Source of the DNA: Takakia lepidozioides
Taxonomy: Eukaryota > Streptophyta > Takakiopsida > Takakiales > Takakiaceae
Direction of reading: 5' to 3'
Assembly: GCA_030704615.1 (NCBI GenBank)
Contig: CM060731.1
Location: 54,110,221 to 54,174,220, forward strand
Length of the DNA stretch: 64,000 nucleotides
Part shown: positions 11,030-23,204 of the stretch, piece after piece
Position numbering within the stretch: position 1 is the stretch's first letter
Layout: the number at the start of each line of letters is the position of its first letter
Position numbers and translations under genes: made by a program
The notes under the pieces: generated by a model
Databases searched by the model: none
Told to the model about the DNA's origin: nothing
What the model saw: only the letters and a program-made list of their open reading frames with translations

Positions 11030-12510
11030 AACATCATTCCGTTGAATCATTTGTTGTGCTAGCCACATTACACAACAATTGTTGTTCTAGACTCAATTCT
11101 CTGTTTGGAGTTGTTCAACATTCCAACTATGCATAGTCACCCTGTTGCAAAAACAACAAGATACAGAAAATCAAGATGCATCGTACATGGATGGAACTTT
11201 GTACTGACAGTGTGTGGATGGGGTCAGGAGAGGCTACCTTCGCTCCATTGTTGTAGTGGAGGTTGCTCCTCACAGCCACGTTGAAAAATTTGAGTACAGA
11301 CATTTGTTGATGTGTAATTCCTCTGGCAAACTGCTTGCAAGGTTTGTGACCAAAGGATGAAAATGTGGTATGCTTGGTTGGCGCAGTGCAACATCAAGTG
11401 GTTTCGAGAGTATGATAATATGACGGAATCTGGCGGGGATCGGTATTGGAATTTCATCTAGCGTAGTGCCCTGTACATATCAGAGGTAAGGCTTTGTTCT
11501 CGTCTCCTTCCCAACTTTCACTAGTGTCTACGAGAGTAGTGTTAGAAAATGGTTTTGTTGCATGGTTTAACCTCTATCATAGAGCCAAATGCAGTTAGTA
11601 ACTTTATGCTTGAGATCGATGCTGCTGAGTAATCCCTGAGCTTTTTAAGTAGTTAACCACATCATAGTAACTATGAAGAGAACCATGTGACACCCTATGG
11701 TACCTGCAAAGTTGTTGGGATATTTGTTGTTGCACCTCATATCCATGACATTGGAGCACAAGGCTGAGAAAGGGAGCACTTGGGGGTGGCAATGGCAGGT
11801 GTCTCCTACAGAGATCCGTGGTACACTGGGAACAACGAACTAACTTTATCTGTGTGGGCATTCTGATGGCTCTTATTGTGGGGCTTCCCCTGAGTGGCAA
11901 CCCTGCCTGATACTGACTGGACACTGATGTATTTGTGGACGGATGAAATATTCAAAGAACATGTGCAGCATGATTTGTTTCTGTATTCTAGTCTTTCTTG
12001 TCTTGAGGGTGAAGGGTTGCTTAGGCCTCCCGTCATATAGAGGCACATGACATTTGGTCCAGTTAGTTGGAAGGCATAGTATCTGTAATGGGCATTTGTG
12101 GTGGCCAAAATGGTCCTTTGAGTGAGTGCAAGGTAGACAATACTGGTGCTGGGTAAATGGTTGGTACATTGTTTCGCAAATTGAACATGTATTCAATCAA
12201 AGTTAATTGGATGCCACTGTGAGACGTTGCCTTGTATGGAAATGGACGTCAGATTTTTTCCTTGGGGTGATAAAACAGGTGGCATAGCATGTTTGCATTG
12301 GCTGCAGTGTCCTCCTTTGTTTGGGCATGGCATACACTCCAGAAAGCCCACGTTGGCTATGCAAGGACAGATTGGTCCCCCTTGCTTATCTACTATGCAC
12401 TAAGTAGCACCAGAACCTCTTCAAGGCTACAAGCATTGGAATTGTCCCACGTCTGCTTTCTCGAAACTAGTTTCAGTCATCGGTTTCGGTAATCGGTCCT
12501 GCAGAAAGGT
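11030..12510. other. region without recognised gene
   Basis: Open frames at 11604-11924 and 11873-12196 (both -) are Cys/His-rich, but I recognise no family in them and they overlap in different frames. I see no structural RNA or terminal repeats. Confidence 0.3.
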
Positions 12511-12513
12511 TCT

Positions 12514-12605
12514 GCAGTATAGTTAAAGTTCATCGGGATATCCGTCACGCCTAGTCGTGGCAGTATAGTTAAAGTTCATCGGGATATCCGTCACGCCTAG
12601 TCGTG
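12514..12605. repeat. perfect tandem duplication, 2 x 46 bp
   Basis: Units 12514-12559 and 12560-12605 are identical, beginning GCAGTATAGTTAAAG and ending CCTAGTCGTG. No gene is disrupted. Confidence 0.95.
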
Positions 12606-13042
12606 TGTTAAGCCTTATGGCAGCCTTCGGGCATAAAAGGGTTTTAATTTTTTTCCCTTCAATAATTCAAATAAAGCTCTGAGGCTAAGCCCTCTTCTCT
12701 TAAAAAACAAGAAAAAAAAGAAAAAAGAAGAAAAAAGAAGAAGTTGCCAACCGAAGCATGGTATCGGATCGCAGACAATGCTTCTAACATGGACCACTAA
12801 CATGTTTTATATGGAACGTCAGCATGATCATTTTTCCCTAGTTCAATGTACACATTATTTGCTTTAGTTGATTCTTTGACACATCATGACTACTGTATCT
12901 GATTTGTAGATAAAGAAGATGATGTACAAGCCTCAAGGTAATTTAATATATACTATAAAAAAGGCAAGAAAATTGCAAGACAAGGGAGAGGTAGTTCATA
13001 AGAGTAATAATGATCATTTGATCAAATGACATGTTTTGAATA

Positions 13043-13555
13043 ATCTTTGATTTCCATAGCTTTTCTCATGAGTCCTACACAAATTACTTTGAATTTCCTG
13101 TTTAAAAATGAAATGAAATAAAATAAAAAACCGAATTTCTAATTCCCAATATACATATTTGCTTGGTTGTAGCTTTGTATATCCTTAAGAAAGAAAAAAA
13201 AATCCTGATCAAAAAAAATTGTAGATGTCTTTATATTTAGCACAATAATTTTTTATACGTATATGAGAAGAGAGAAAACAAAAAGTATGAGAAGAGAGAA
13301 AACAAAAAGTTGAATATCTTTGATTTTCATAGCTTTTCTCATGAGTCCTACACAAATTACTTTGAATTCCTGTTTTAAAAATGAAATGAAATAAAATAAA
13401 AAACCTTGAATTTCTTAATTCCCAATATACATAATTTGCTGTAGTTTTAATATCCTTAAGAAAAAAAAATCCTGATCCAAAAAAATTGTAGATGTCTTTC
13501 ATATTTAGCACAATAATTTTTTATTACGCTACTATTAGAAGAGAAAAAGACTTAC
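13043..13555. repeat. tandem duplication with period about 272 bp
   Basis: The block beginning ATCTTTGATTTCCATAG at 13043 recurs at 13315 with scattered changes and continues through TTAGCACAATAATTTTTTA in both copies. Inside it a 24-bp unit (TATGAGAAGAGAG...) is itself duplicated exactly at 13262-13285 and 13286-13309. The sequence is AT-rich and non-coding. Confidence 0.88.
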
Positions 13556-14109
13556 GATGCTTATGAAAGACATCTACGAGAAGCCCAAAACGAGCTGGAT
13601 TTCTTTAGTTAACTGGACAAGTTGCACACATAATGCCATAATAATGGGCAACAAGTCCCATTTTAGGGTGAGGGTGCGTGCAGCCCATCGTTGATGCGTA
13701 CTTGTTTTCCAGCAATAAAAAAATAAAAATAAAAATTGATGACAAACAAGTGTGCATTAACATGACAGAGAGCTCACCAATACAACAGACTTGACGGACA
13801 ACAAAGATGATAGGAGAGATTTTGGGTTCAACAAGATGTTTAGGGTTCTTGCAGAACAAGTGTGCAGTGAAACACACTTGTTTTTTAGCCAGAAAACAAA
13901 AAACATTTCAGCTACCCCCAATGTTTTTTTATCGTTTTTGCTAAAACGTGATACAAAGGTCAATAGTATAATAAAACACAAAGACAAGAAGAGATGTTTG
14001 GAAATTTACCTGTGCCACATCAACATGTTTGGGCACTCCTACATGGCCTCTCCCTTGCCACAAACATGTCATATAAGAACCAAACAACCAAACTCTTGTA
14101 TAATCTTTA

Positions 14110-14328
14110 GTGCCTCCACATCCTTGTTATGATGTGGCCGCTGGCCAGGTTCCTTTAGTCCATTTCAGTTTGGGGCACCTCAAGCTCAACAATGTAAATA
14201 GACCTCTTTTGGCGAAAATGGATGATGGTGCAACGAGGTTGAAAGTTGAAACAAGTGAAATTCGACAGAATGCCATTGAGCCCTACTTGACAAAACTATG
14301 TCATATATGTTCCTTGATCTTTCTTTGA
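14110..14328 (+). other. unassigned exon-like open frame
   Basis: An open stretch of 72 codons reads like conserved protein (GQVPLVHFSLGHLKLNN, RPLLAKMDDGATRLKVE). I do not recognise the family. A possible splice acceptor precedes it, but no linked exons were found nearby. It could be an orphan exon of a broken gene. Confidence 0.25.
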
Positions 14329-14681
14329 GGCTGGACTCTGCAGTCCAAGAACAGCCACATATCACACATCTATGGATAGATTAATTCAGACATCCACATT
14401 TTGTTTCCTAGCACGCTCTAGACCACCATCCACCAACAGTTAATGTCCATAACGAGATTGACATAGGTTGTGTGGGAACATATTGCAATTTTTGAGCTGA
14501 GTTTCCACCTCCTCATGGGTAGACCCCACAGTTGGCTCTTGGAGTGTTGATATGCCATGGAGGAAATGCCCAACAGTACATCATAACCAGCCTTCCCAGG
14601 GAATGGTGAATGAACCAAGCAGCTGCTTAGTTATGGTGAATGAAGCAACGCACTGATACCTTATACAACAACAGCATCGTT

Positions 14682-16556
14682 TCACGAGTACTCCTCACAA
14701 GAACAAACCCCATCTTGGAAGTGGTGAAAGCGATTCGAATCACGGACAATAATTACTCGCCCAACAATCTTTGATATGAAATTGGTGGCCATGTGGTAGT
14801 CACCACACACCGGAAGGTTTTTGATGACATGGACACCTGTCCCGGGGGTCGTATTGATTAACCCAAAAGTAATGGCCAGTGTCTCACTGTGGTGGCACAG
14901 AGAAAATTCCTTTTGCTCCTCCTCCACATGATTCAATGCAAAGCGCCTGTCACCCTGCCTCCTTCATTCAGACAAACTTCTCAACTCAGTATGGACTTCT
15001 GCAATATGTGGATGCAATTCGTCATCTACCACAAATGTGTGCACCCTATTACCGACCTCAATGCAAGAGCGACCTGGCTCCTTTCTGACACCTCTGACCT
15101 TCATCATTCTTCGAACCTTTGCAGTATCGTCCCACCTGCCAGCTGCGGCATAGATGTTTGATAGCAACACATAAGTGGCAGCATCCTGTCGATCCCACTT
15201 CAGAATAGACTTTGCCGCACGTTCTGCCACCTCCGCATTCCCTGGAGTTCTGCCGGCACCAAGCAAGGTTTTCCACACCGCAGCATCCGGTTTGAGTGGC
15301 ATTATATTAATTGAGTTCTCTGCCTCATCCAACCGGCCTGCACAGCCAAGAAGATCCACTATGCAGCCAAAGTGCTCCACCGTAGGAGTTAGCCCATGCT
15401 TTTGAGTCAGGGACTCAAAGAATTGTCTGCCCTCATCCATTAGGCCCCCAAGACTACATGCAGACAGAACAGATAAAAAGGTGACACTGTTGGACTTCAA
15501 GCCTTCCTTCTGCATTCCCTCAAATAGTTGCAGGGCCTCCCTATGTCAGCCCTGCTGGGCATATCCTGAAATCATCGCACTCCAAGAGACCACATTTCGT
15601 TCAGCCATACTGTCGAACACTCCCTTTGCATCCTCGATGCTACCGCATTTGGCATACATGTCCACTACGGTATTGTCTAGAATGATATCTGGTACAATTC
15701 CAGCTTCCATGATATCAGCATGGACCTGTTTGCCCTTTTCCAGGGCTGACAGGCTGGCACAAGCATTGCAAATGCAAACAATCGTGACCTGGTTGGGCAC
15801 CACTCCTTCCGCCATTCATTTGTTCATAGGTCTACAAAGCCTCCATCCCAAACCCATGCTGGGCATATACTGCGATCATCGCATTCCATGACCCTACATT
15901 TCGTTCAATCATATTATTAAACAACTTTTCTTTTGCCTCATCGATGCTCCCGCACTTGGCACACATCCACCAGGGTAGGGTCCAAGATGATATTCACAAC
16001 AATTCCAGCTTTCACAATGTCAGCATGGACAGCTTTGCCCTTCTCCAGGTCTGCCAGGCTGGCATGCAAACACTGACAAATGTGACCTGGTTGGGCTTCA
16101 CCCCTTCCTGCATCATTTTGTGATGGCTCTCCAGAGCCTCCATACCACATCCACATTGGCCATATCCTACGATCATTGCATTCCACGACACCACATCTCG
16201 ATCAGCCATACTATCAAACACTCCCTTTGTATCATTGATGCTTCCACAGTTGGCATACAAGTAGACAAGTGTAGTTCCCAAGATCATATTTGGCACAGTT
16301 CCAGCTTTCATGATGTCAGCCTGGACCTCTCTGCCCTTCTCCAAAGCTGCCAAGCTGGCACAGGCATTGCAAACAGACAGAAACGTGCCCTGGTTTGGCT
16401 TCACCCTTGTCGGCTCATAGGTCTCCAAAGCTTTTAACCCATACCCATGCTGGGCGGCAATCATCACATTCCATGACACCACATCTCGTTCAGCCATACT
16501 GTCAGACACCCCCTTTGCATCCTTTGATTTGCTGCCCCGCATTTGGCATACATGTC
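14682..16556 (-). pseudogene. PPR-DYW pseudogene B
   Basis: A decayed copy of the PPR-DYW family seen at 17-36 kb, reading from about 16556 down to 14682. It keeps about three P-L-S triplets (DVVSWNVMIA, VVSWSAMISGYAQQG), the E region and a DYW-like end. Lesions include a TGT-to-TGA change at about 15545, a 4-bp deletion creating TGA at about 14961-14964, and at least one frameshift between 15815 and 15938. The DYW domain has CGDYH in place of the zinc-binding CGDCH, HSET in place of HSEK, and ends EEYS instead of DYW. The upstream end is cut where LINE-like tails begin (16572). DYW domains normally deaminate C to U in organelle transcripts; this copy cannot. Confidence 0.92.
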
Positions 16557-16571
16557 CATCAGGGTGGTCTT

Positions 16572-17100
16572 GTGTGAAGGGTCTTCTAGTGGATATCTGG
16601 AAAACCCAAACTTATTGACTTTATCAAGGTAAGTCACACTACCAGAGTGAGCCCCTCACAAAGGTGGTATCTGTTCCCTTTTGTTCTGCCCCATCTGGGC
16701 ACCTGGTCTATGGCCACAGGCTACAGCAAACACAATCTCATGAGTACATTCTGTGTGTGTGTGTGTGTGTGTGTGTTGTGTGTGTGTCTGTCCACGGTCC
16801 AATATCTGGGGTGTTCTGTGTGAAGGGCTTTCTAGAGAAAATCTGGTCTAGAAAGCCATTCTAGACCGGATTTTCTAGACCCTGTTGTTCCACCCAAACT
16901 GGGGTGCAGCAAACAACGTCTCAGGAGTAAATTCTCTGTTTTTGGACTGCTACACACAGCAGATTGATGCTTGTATGAAGGGCTTTCTAGAGGGTATGTG
17001 GAAACTCCGAACTAATCGTTTATATCAAGGTAAGTCACACTACTGGAGTGAGCCCCTCACCAAGGTAGTGCCTATTCCCTAGAATTCCGTCCAAACTGGG
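16572..17100 (+). mobile_element. truncated LINE 3' ends, two to three partial copies
   Basis: Segments near 16572-16680 and 16950-17075 share CAAGGTAAGTCACACTAC, then GAGTGAGCCCCTCAC. A third short piece lies at 16820-16848. The second copy translates as QQIDACMKGFLEGMWK, matching the end of the LINE-like fragment at 43950-44400 ([16 protein letters not shown]). These are therefore 5'-truncated ends of one LINE family. They sit exactly where PPR pseudogene B is cut. Confidence 0.65.
16752..16788. repeat. (GT)n microsatellite, interrupted
   Basis: About 18 GT dinucleotides with one interruption, inside the LINE-tail region. Confidence 0.9.
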
Positions 17101-17766
17101 TGCGGGGTCTATTGCCACAAGCTATGCCAAACAAGCTCTTATGAGTACATCCTCCGAGTTTCCATCCTATAGGCATTTCAAGACCCCACAATTGACTCTT
17201 GGACGGTTGATGTGCCATAGAGGTAATACCCAAAACAGGGTGTCATGGCCAACATGTCCAAGGAACAGTGGTTGAACCAAAAATGAAGCAAGACACTCCT
17301 TGCAATAACAATGTCATTTCACCAGTACTCTCCACAAGAACAAACCCCATCTTGAAAGTGGTGAAAGCGGTTTGCATCCCGTACAACAATTACTCGTCCA
17401 ACAATCTTTGACATGAACTTGGTGGCTGTGTGGCAGTCACCACAAATCCGAAGGTTCTTAATGACACGGAGAGGTGTCCCAGGGGCTGTGCTGATCAGCC
17501 CAAATGCAATGGCCAGCTTCTCACTGTGGTGGCAAAGAGAAAATTCCTTTCGCTCCTCCTCCACATCATGCAATATGAAGCGCGTGTCAGGCACATAACC
17601 TGCCTTCTTCATCTGTTCAGACAAACTTCTCAGCTCAGCATGGATTTCCTCAGTTTGTGGATGCACTTGGTCATCCACCATGAATCTGTGGACCCTGTCG
17701 CCAACCTCAATGCAGCAGCGGCCTGGCTCTTTTATAACACCTCTGACCTTCATCATCTTTCTCACC

Positions 17767-17824
17767 TTTGCAATATTGTCCCACCTTCCAGCTGCTTTGC
17801 AATATTGTCCCACCTTCCAGCTGC
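17767..17824. repeat. perfect 29-bp tandem duplication causing a frameshift
   Basis: The units 17767-17795 and 17796-17824 are identical (TTTGCAATATTGTCCCACC...). 29 is not a multiple of three, so the reading frame [10 protein letters not shown] is duplicated out of phase and the DYW half of pseudogene C is detached from its PPR half. Confidence 0.95.
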
Positions 17825-19799
17825 TGCATAGATGTTTGACAGTACCACATAAGTTGCAGCATCCTGTTGATCCCACTTGAGAATCCATTTTGCCGCACGT
17901 TCTGCCACCTCCAGATTGCCATGAATTCTACAGGCTCCAAGCAAGGCTTTCCACACCACGGCAGGAGGTTCGATTAGCATGTTATTAATGAAGTCCTCTG
18001 CTTCATCCAGTCGCCCAGCACGACCAAGAAGGTCCACCATGCAACCAAAGTGTTCCACTGTAGGAGTAAGGCCGTGATCTCGACTCAGCGAATAAAAAAT
18101 GTGTCTGCCTTCATCCACTAGGCCCCCATGGCTACATGCGGAGAGAACGGATAAAAAGGTGACACTGTTGGGCTTTAAGCCTTCCTTTTGCATGCCCTCA
18201 AATAGTTGCAGGACCTCCCTATGACAGCCATGCTGGGCATATCCTGCAATCATCGCACTCCATGACACCACATTTCGTTCAACCATACTGTCAAACAGTC
18301 CCTTTGCATCCTCGATGCTCCCACATTTGGCATACATATCCACAAGGGTATTGTACAGAATAATATCGGGTACAATACCAGCTTTCATGATATTAGCATG
18401 GACCTCTTTGCCCTTTTCCAGGGCTGCCAGGCTGGCACACGCATTGCAGACACAAACAAATGTGACCTGGTTGGGCTTCACCCCTTCCCGCATCATTTGT
18501 TCATAGGTCTCCAAAGCCTCCATGGCACACCCATTCTGAGCATATCCTGTGATCATCGCACCCCATGACACCACATTTCGTTCACGCATATTGTCGAACA
18601 CTCTCTTTGCATCCTCGATGCTCCCACATTTCATATACATGTCCACCAGGGTAGTATCCAAGATGATATTTGGCACAATTCCAGCCTTCATGATGTCAGC
18701 ATGAACGTCTTTGGCTTTTTCCAGGGCTGCAAGGCTTGAACAAGAATTGCAAATGCTAACAAATATTACCTGGTTGGGCTTCACCCCTTCCCACACCATT
18801 TGGTCATATGTCTCTAAAGCCACCATCCCACACCCATGCCAGGCATATCCTGCGATCATCGCACCCCACGACACGACATCTCGTTCAGCCATATTATCAA
18901 ACAATTCCTTTGCATCCTCAATGCTCCCACATTTTGCATACATGTCCACCAGGGCAGTGGCCAAGATGATGTTTGGCACAATTCCAGCTTTCACAATGTC
19001 AACATGGACCTCTCTGCCCTTTTCCAGGGCTGCCAGGCTGGCACATGCATTGCAAACAGAAACGAACGTGACTTGGTTGGGCATCACCCCTTTCTGCATC
19101 ATTTGATCATAGGTCTCCAAAGCCTCCATCCCATGCCCATGCTGGGCATATGCTGCAATCATCGCACCGTGACCCTACTATTCATCCGTTTAGGCATTTG
19201 CAAACACTGCCTTTGCATCTCTTACCTCACTCCCACATTTGGCATACATGTCCACGAGGGTAGTGTCCAAGACAATACTTGGCACAATTCCAGCTCTCAC
19301 AATATCAGTATGGACAGCTTGGCCCGTTTCCAGGTCTGCACCGCTGGCACATGCCTTGAGAACGCAAAGGAACGTGACCTGGTTCGGTGTCACCCCTTCC
19401 TGCATCATTTGCTCATAGGTCTCGAAGGTCTCCCCACAATATCCATGCTTGGCATATCCTGCCACCATTGTATTCCCTGTAATCAAATCTCGTTCAGGCA
19501 TTTTGTCAAAAACTTGGAGTGCATCCACAATGCTCCCACACTTGGCATACATATTGACGAGTACGTTGTGTAGAAACATGTCTGGCTTGAACCCACTTTG
19601 GATAATGTGGGCATGCACCCACTTTCCCTCTGCTAAGCCTCTCATCTTGATGCACTCCTGCAACAGATAGACATAAGTTTTGGAGTTTCCCCCACTCCCT
19701 CCTTCATGCAAAAGCTGCAGTGCCTCTCTCAATTGTCCTGCCTTAGACAGTGCCCTCATATCCCCACATCTTTCAAAAGAGGTTGTCATGGTGGGGGTG

Positions 19800-21050
19800 C
19801 CTGACTTTTCTGATGCTGCTTTGAATTGGACATACATCCAGAGAGGTCTCTTGATCCATTGCCCCAGGTGGTTGCTCTTGTGCTTGAAATCTACTCCTCT
19901 AGGATGTATGTTTCTGCCTCGATTGTCCCACCACTCACTGGGGTTTGAAAAATATTCCTTCCAGAGCTTCTCCTCCTTTATATTTTTAATGTTTGGAAAT
20001 TTGGCCTTATCCAGCTCCTCAAATTCGCCATCCACCCTTACAGACTTCTTGTATCTATCAATCCATAGGCCCTCCTTCATACTCTTCTGCTTGGAATCTG
20101 GTCTGCTAAGATGGATCTTTCTGGCTGGATTCTCCAAACACGTTACTAGGGATTGGAAAAAAATTCCTCCAAAACATCTCCTTGTCTGTATTTTCAATTT
20201 TCGAGATTTTTGCCTTTAGCTCCATCCAGCTTCTCCACTTCACCATCCGCCCACGCAGATCCCTTGCAGCAATCGATCAACACTCCGTAGTTGTTATCTG
20301 TGCGGTTGAAATCTGGATGAATCTTTTTGCCTCGATGGCACCAACATCGGCTGGGGTCTGCTAAAAAACAATTCCACAGGTTCCCCATGGATGTACTTGG
20401 CCTTTTTCCATTACGGCGGATGTAGCCTCCTTGCTGGAGCCCCTGTCCATGAGAGTTTTGGCTTCCCCTACTGGTCTGCGGTAATCCGCAGTCGACTTGA
20501 ATCTGTTTGGAAATCTCAATGGAATGGAATTCTGAAGATGCACAGTGGTGTCGTACGGCGTGTACAGCCGATTATTTGGATGGAAGTTTTTGCCGCGATT
20601 GTCCCACCATTGCCAGACGTTTGAATAATATTCCTCCTCTATATTTTCGATTTTTGGATGCTTGGCCCCAGCTGCATCCAGATTCCCCAATTCAATCCGC
20701 AGATCCTGGTTTGTACTCTTGTCGTTGAAATATGATCCTCTGGGATGAATCTTTCTGCCTTGATTGTCACACCGTGACTAGGGTTCGAAAAATGTTCCTT
20801 CCAAATCTTCTTTCCTCTGCTGCATTTGCAATTTTAGGATATTTTGCCCTAGCTGCATGTAGTCCTTCCAATTCACCGTTCAGCCACAAAGCCGTTGTGT
20901 AGATATCAATTCCCAGTCCCTCAATGGTAGTCTTGTCCTTGAAATCTAGTCCTCTAAGGTGGATCCTCCTGCCTCGACTGTCCCGCCATTGACAGGGGCC
21001 TGCAGAACATTCGTTCCAATACTTCTCCACGTCTGTTCCTGGATATTTCC
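19800..21050 (-). other. array of PDF-like (OSB-type) motifs in pseudogene C
   Basis: Repeated blocks of about 65-80 codons follow the scheme W..(F/C)...P..W.DNRG..IHPR..DFK.K...LWI....W....L. Clear members start near 21050 (WNECSAGPCQWRDSRGRR), 20620 (YYSNVWQWWDNRGKN), 20390 (WNCFLADPSRCWCHRGKK) and 19970 (LWKEYFSNPSEWWDNRGRN). The scheme equals the PDF motif of plant OSB single-stranded DNA-binding proteins as I remember it (LW..FF..P..WWDNR...., PDFKHK.T...LW). Confidence 0.75.
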
Positions 21051-21340
21051 TTATGTGGCGTCCTTGCTCGTCGCCCCGTCCATCCACTTGGTCCTCCTCG
21101 ATTTCTCTCCACTGGCCCGCGATCGCCTTGGAACGATTTGAAGCCAATATCAATGCAATGCAGTTCCGGAAATGCGAAGGGGTCCCGTACACACAGTACA
21201 GCCCCCACTTTTTGGCAGCTCTCAGAACAGTGCAGGTCTTGCAAGCAGCGTAGCCTCGGGGAGGCTTCTAAGGGCACCCCGAGGTGCCACGGGAACATGC
21301 GGAGGATGTCAGGCGTGCAATGCGTATAGTACCAGCTGCC

Positions 21341-23204
21341 ATGCCTGCTCTTTCCCGAACTCTTGCAACCTGCACTAGCGTGAAGGTTTGAAACCGCATT
21401 CCTTGAACCTGGTGTGCTCATATCTGCGTGCAATGAAACGACCCTAGCTCGCTGGACTGCCTCTCCACAGCGCCCTCGCTTACCCGACTCTCTCTCTCTC
21501 TCTCTCTGTCTCGCATGGATGATTGCATTATACAAAATTTCGTTTATTAATGGGTGGATAGTCTGATATGCTTCAAAGTTCTAATGAGGAGAGGGTGACA
21601 AAGTGATATTCTAGAAGAGAATTGACTGTTTAGTTCACATGAAAGCATATAGCCTATGAAGCCTGAGTGGTGCGAGGACAACAGACCCTCAGAGACGATG
21701 AGGAAGTTTTCTTTGCGCTCGATTTGCATTTGCGGATGTTTTTGTGAAGCATGCCATACTTACTAGTATGGCATTCACCCCTCAGCGTTGGATAACAGAT
21801 CGTAGCGCAGGCGGCCGGATTGTGTCATGTGATTAGTCTTTCCCTGTTAAGCTTTGCTTGTCTTGTACCTCTGTTCTGCTAGGCAAGCAGCTGCCGAAAG
21901 GTGTGGATCTACCAGCGGATTGTGCATTGGCGCTTGAAAAGTCTATCAAAGATGGCCTTCCACAAACAGTAGAGTGCCCGGTACCTACTTACATTCACAT
22001 CTAGCTGCCGATGGTCCTACAATTTTATTGGTGGAACGTTCTAGTTGTCGATGTAGGTCTAGAAAGATGCTAGTCCATGTTAATAGGCAGCCTCATTAAT
22101 ACCATTGGATGCTCACACAGCAGGCACAATGGGGACCTGTTGGACCTCCAACTTCCAAGGTTGCCAAACTGGTCCGGCTGCAAGCTGGTCGATCACCCTA
22201 TCTGTATGTTGGAACACTACGGTCTGGTCCAACAGCCTCCTAAGGGTTACTTTCCACGTAGACCCGTTCCGTTACACGACGTCATCCAAAAATGGGTTTG
22301 ACCACGGGGCACATCCATTGACCACGGGGCACATCCACTCATCCACTCACACCCCTTTCCATGCCGCACCGACCCTTTTCCATGCAACCCCGGAAGGGAC
22401 CCGTCCGGTGGTTTCCACCGACACTTTTGCTCGTGTGGTGGGTGACCAAGTGTGACCAAAAAAGAAACGTGTCCAGGAAGGTGACCTACTTAGTAGGTCA
22501 TGGGAAGAAAAATACTGGTTACTGTGAGTCAACCATGGAGAAGGACCCTGCGCCCAACGACTCACTTTGGGTGAGGCCGTGACATCCATGGAAGTGCATG
22601 GAGCTGGGTGCTTGGACCCATTCTCCCTTCATGTGACATCAGCAGAGGGGATCAGGTCTACATGGAAACATGCTCTTAGGGTTACTTTCCATGTGACCAA
22701 TTCTCCCATTCTCCTCCAATGATGTCATTGTTGGACTGGGTTTGACCAATGGTCCGATCGTTGACTTGGCGAGGGGTCCGTCCATGTAGCCACTGGATGA
22801 TGGATCTTCAAATACGAGCTGGTTGCGTTGCCGGTCTTCTTCTTCCACGTGTGCTTCACACAAATTCTCTATACATTACTTCGCATAGCCGATTCAGAGA
22901 ATAGTCATAAATTCACGAAACAGATCATTGGTAGGCGCTTCTATAGCTGTGGCTACGACTTTGCATCTTATTTCACAACAAGGATTGGGCATGGTTATGA
23001 CATCAAGTAATTGATTTGATGTTAATTTACTTCCGGCTATCACAACACTCTAAGAAGATGAAGAGGCAATTGTTGCATTCACATTTGAAGGATTGCTCAC
23101 AAAATCAACATTATTGGGAATAAATTAGGGACCATGGTATGTAAAACCTCACTCAATCCAATAATGGTGGGATCAATTTGTGACATGTCATGAGAGATGA
23201 CGAG
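21341..23204. other. intergenic region
   Basis: It contains a short CT run (about 21489-21508) and a repeated phrase AGGGTTACTTTCCA at about 22243 and 22676. It also contains a short open stretch at 21886-21975 (KQLPKGVDLPADCALALE) followed by GTACCT that could be an orphan exon. I recognise no gene. Confidence 0.3.

Larger units (their letters stand above)
17319..21340 (-). pseudogene. PDF-PPR-DYW pseudogene C
   Basis: The same family as genes D and E. Minus-strand order: about five degenerate PDF-like motifs (21050-19800), then TMTTSFERCGD and PPR motifs (19800-17900), then E and DYW domains ending at 17319 ([23 protein letters not shown]). The last PDF copy reads WWDNR..IHPRGVDFKHK with no intron. 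Three in-frame stops (TAA, TAG, TAG) lie at 19175-19192, inside what should be a PPR motif. A perfect 29-bp tandem duplication (17767-17824) shifts the frame just before the DYW half. The PDF block also contains stops (for example at 20767). With these corrected in thought, the layout equals gene D with more PDF copies, so this is a recently dead paralogue. Confidence 0.93.
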
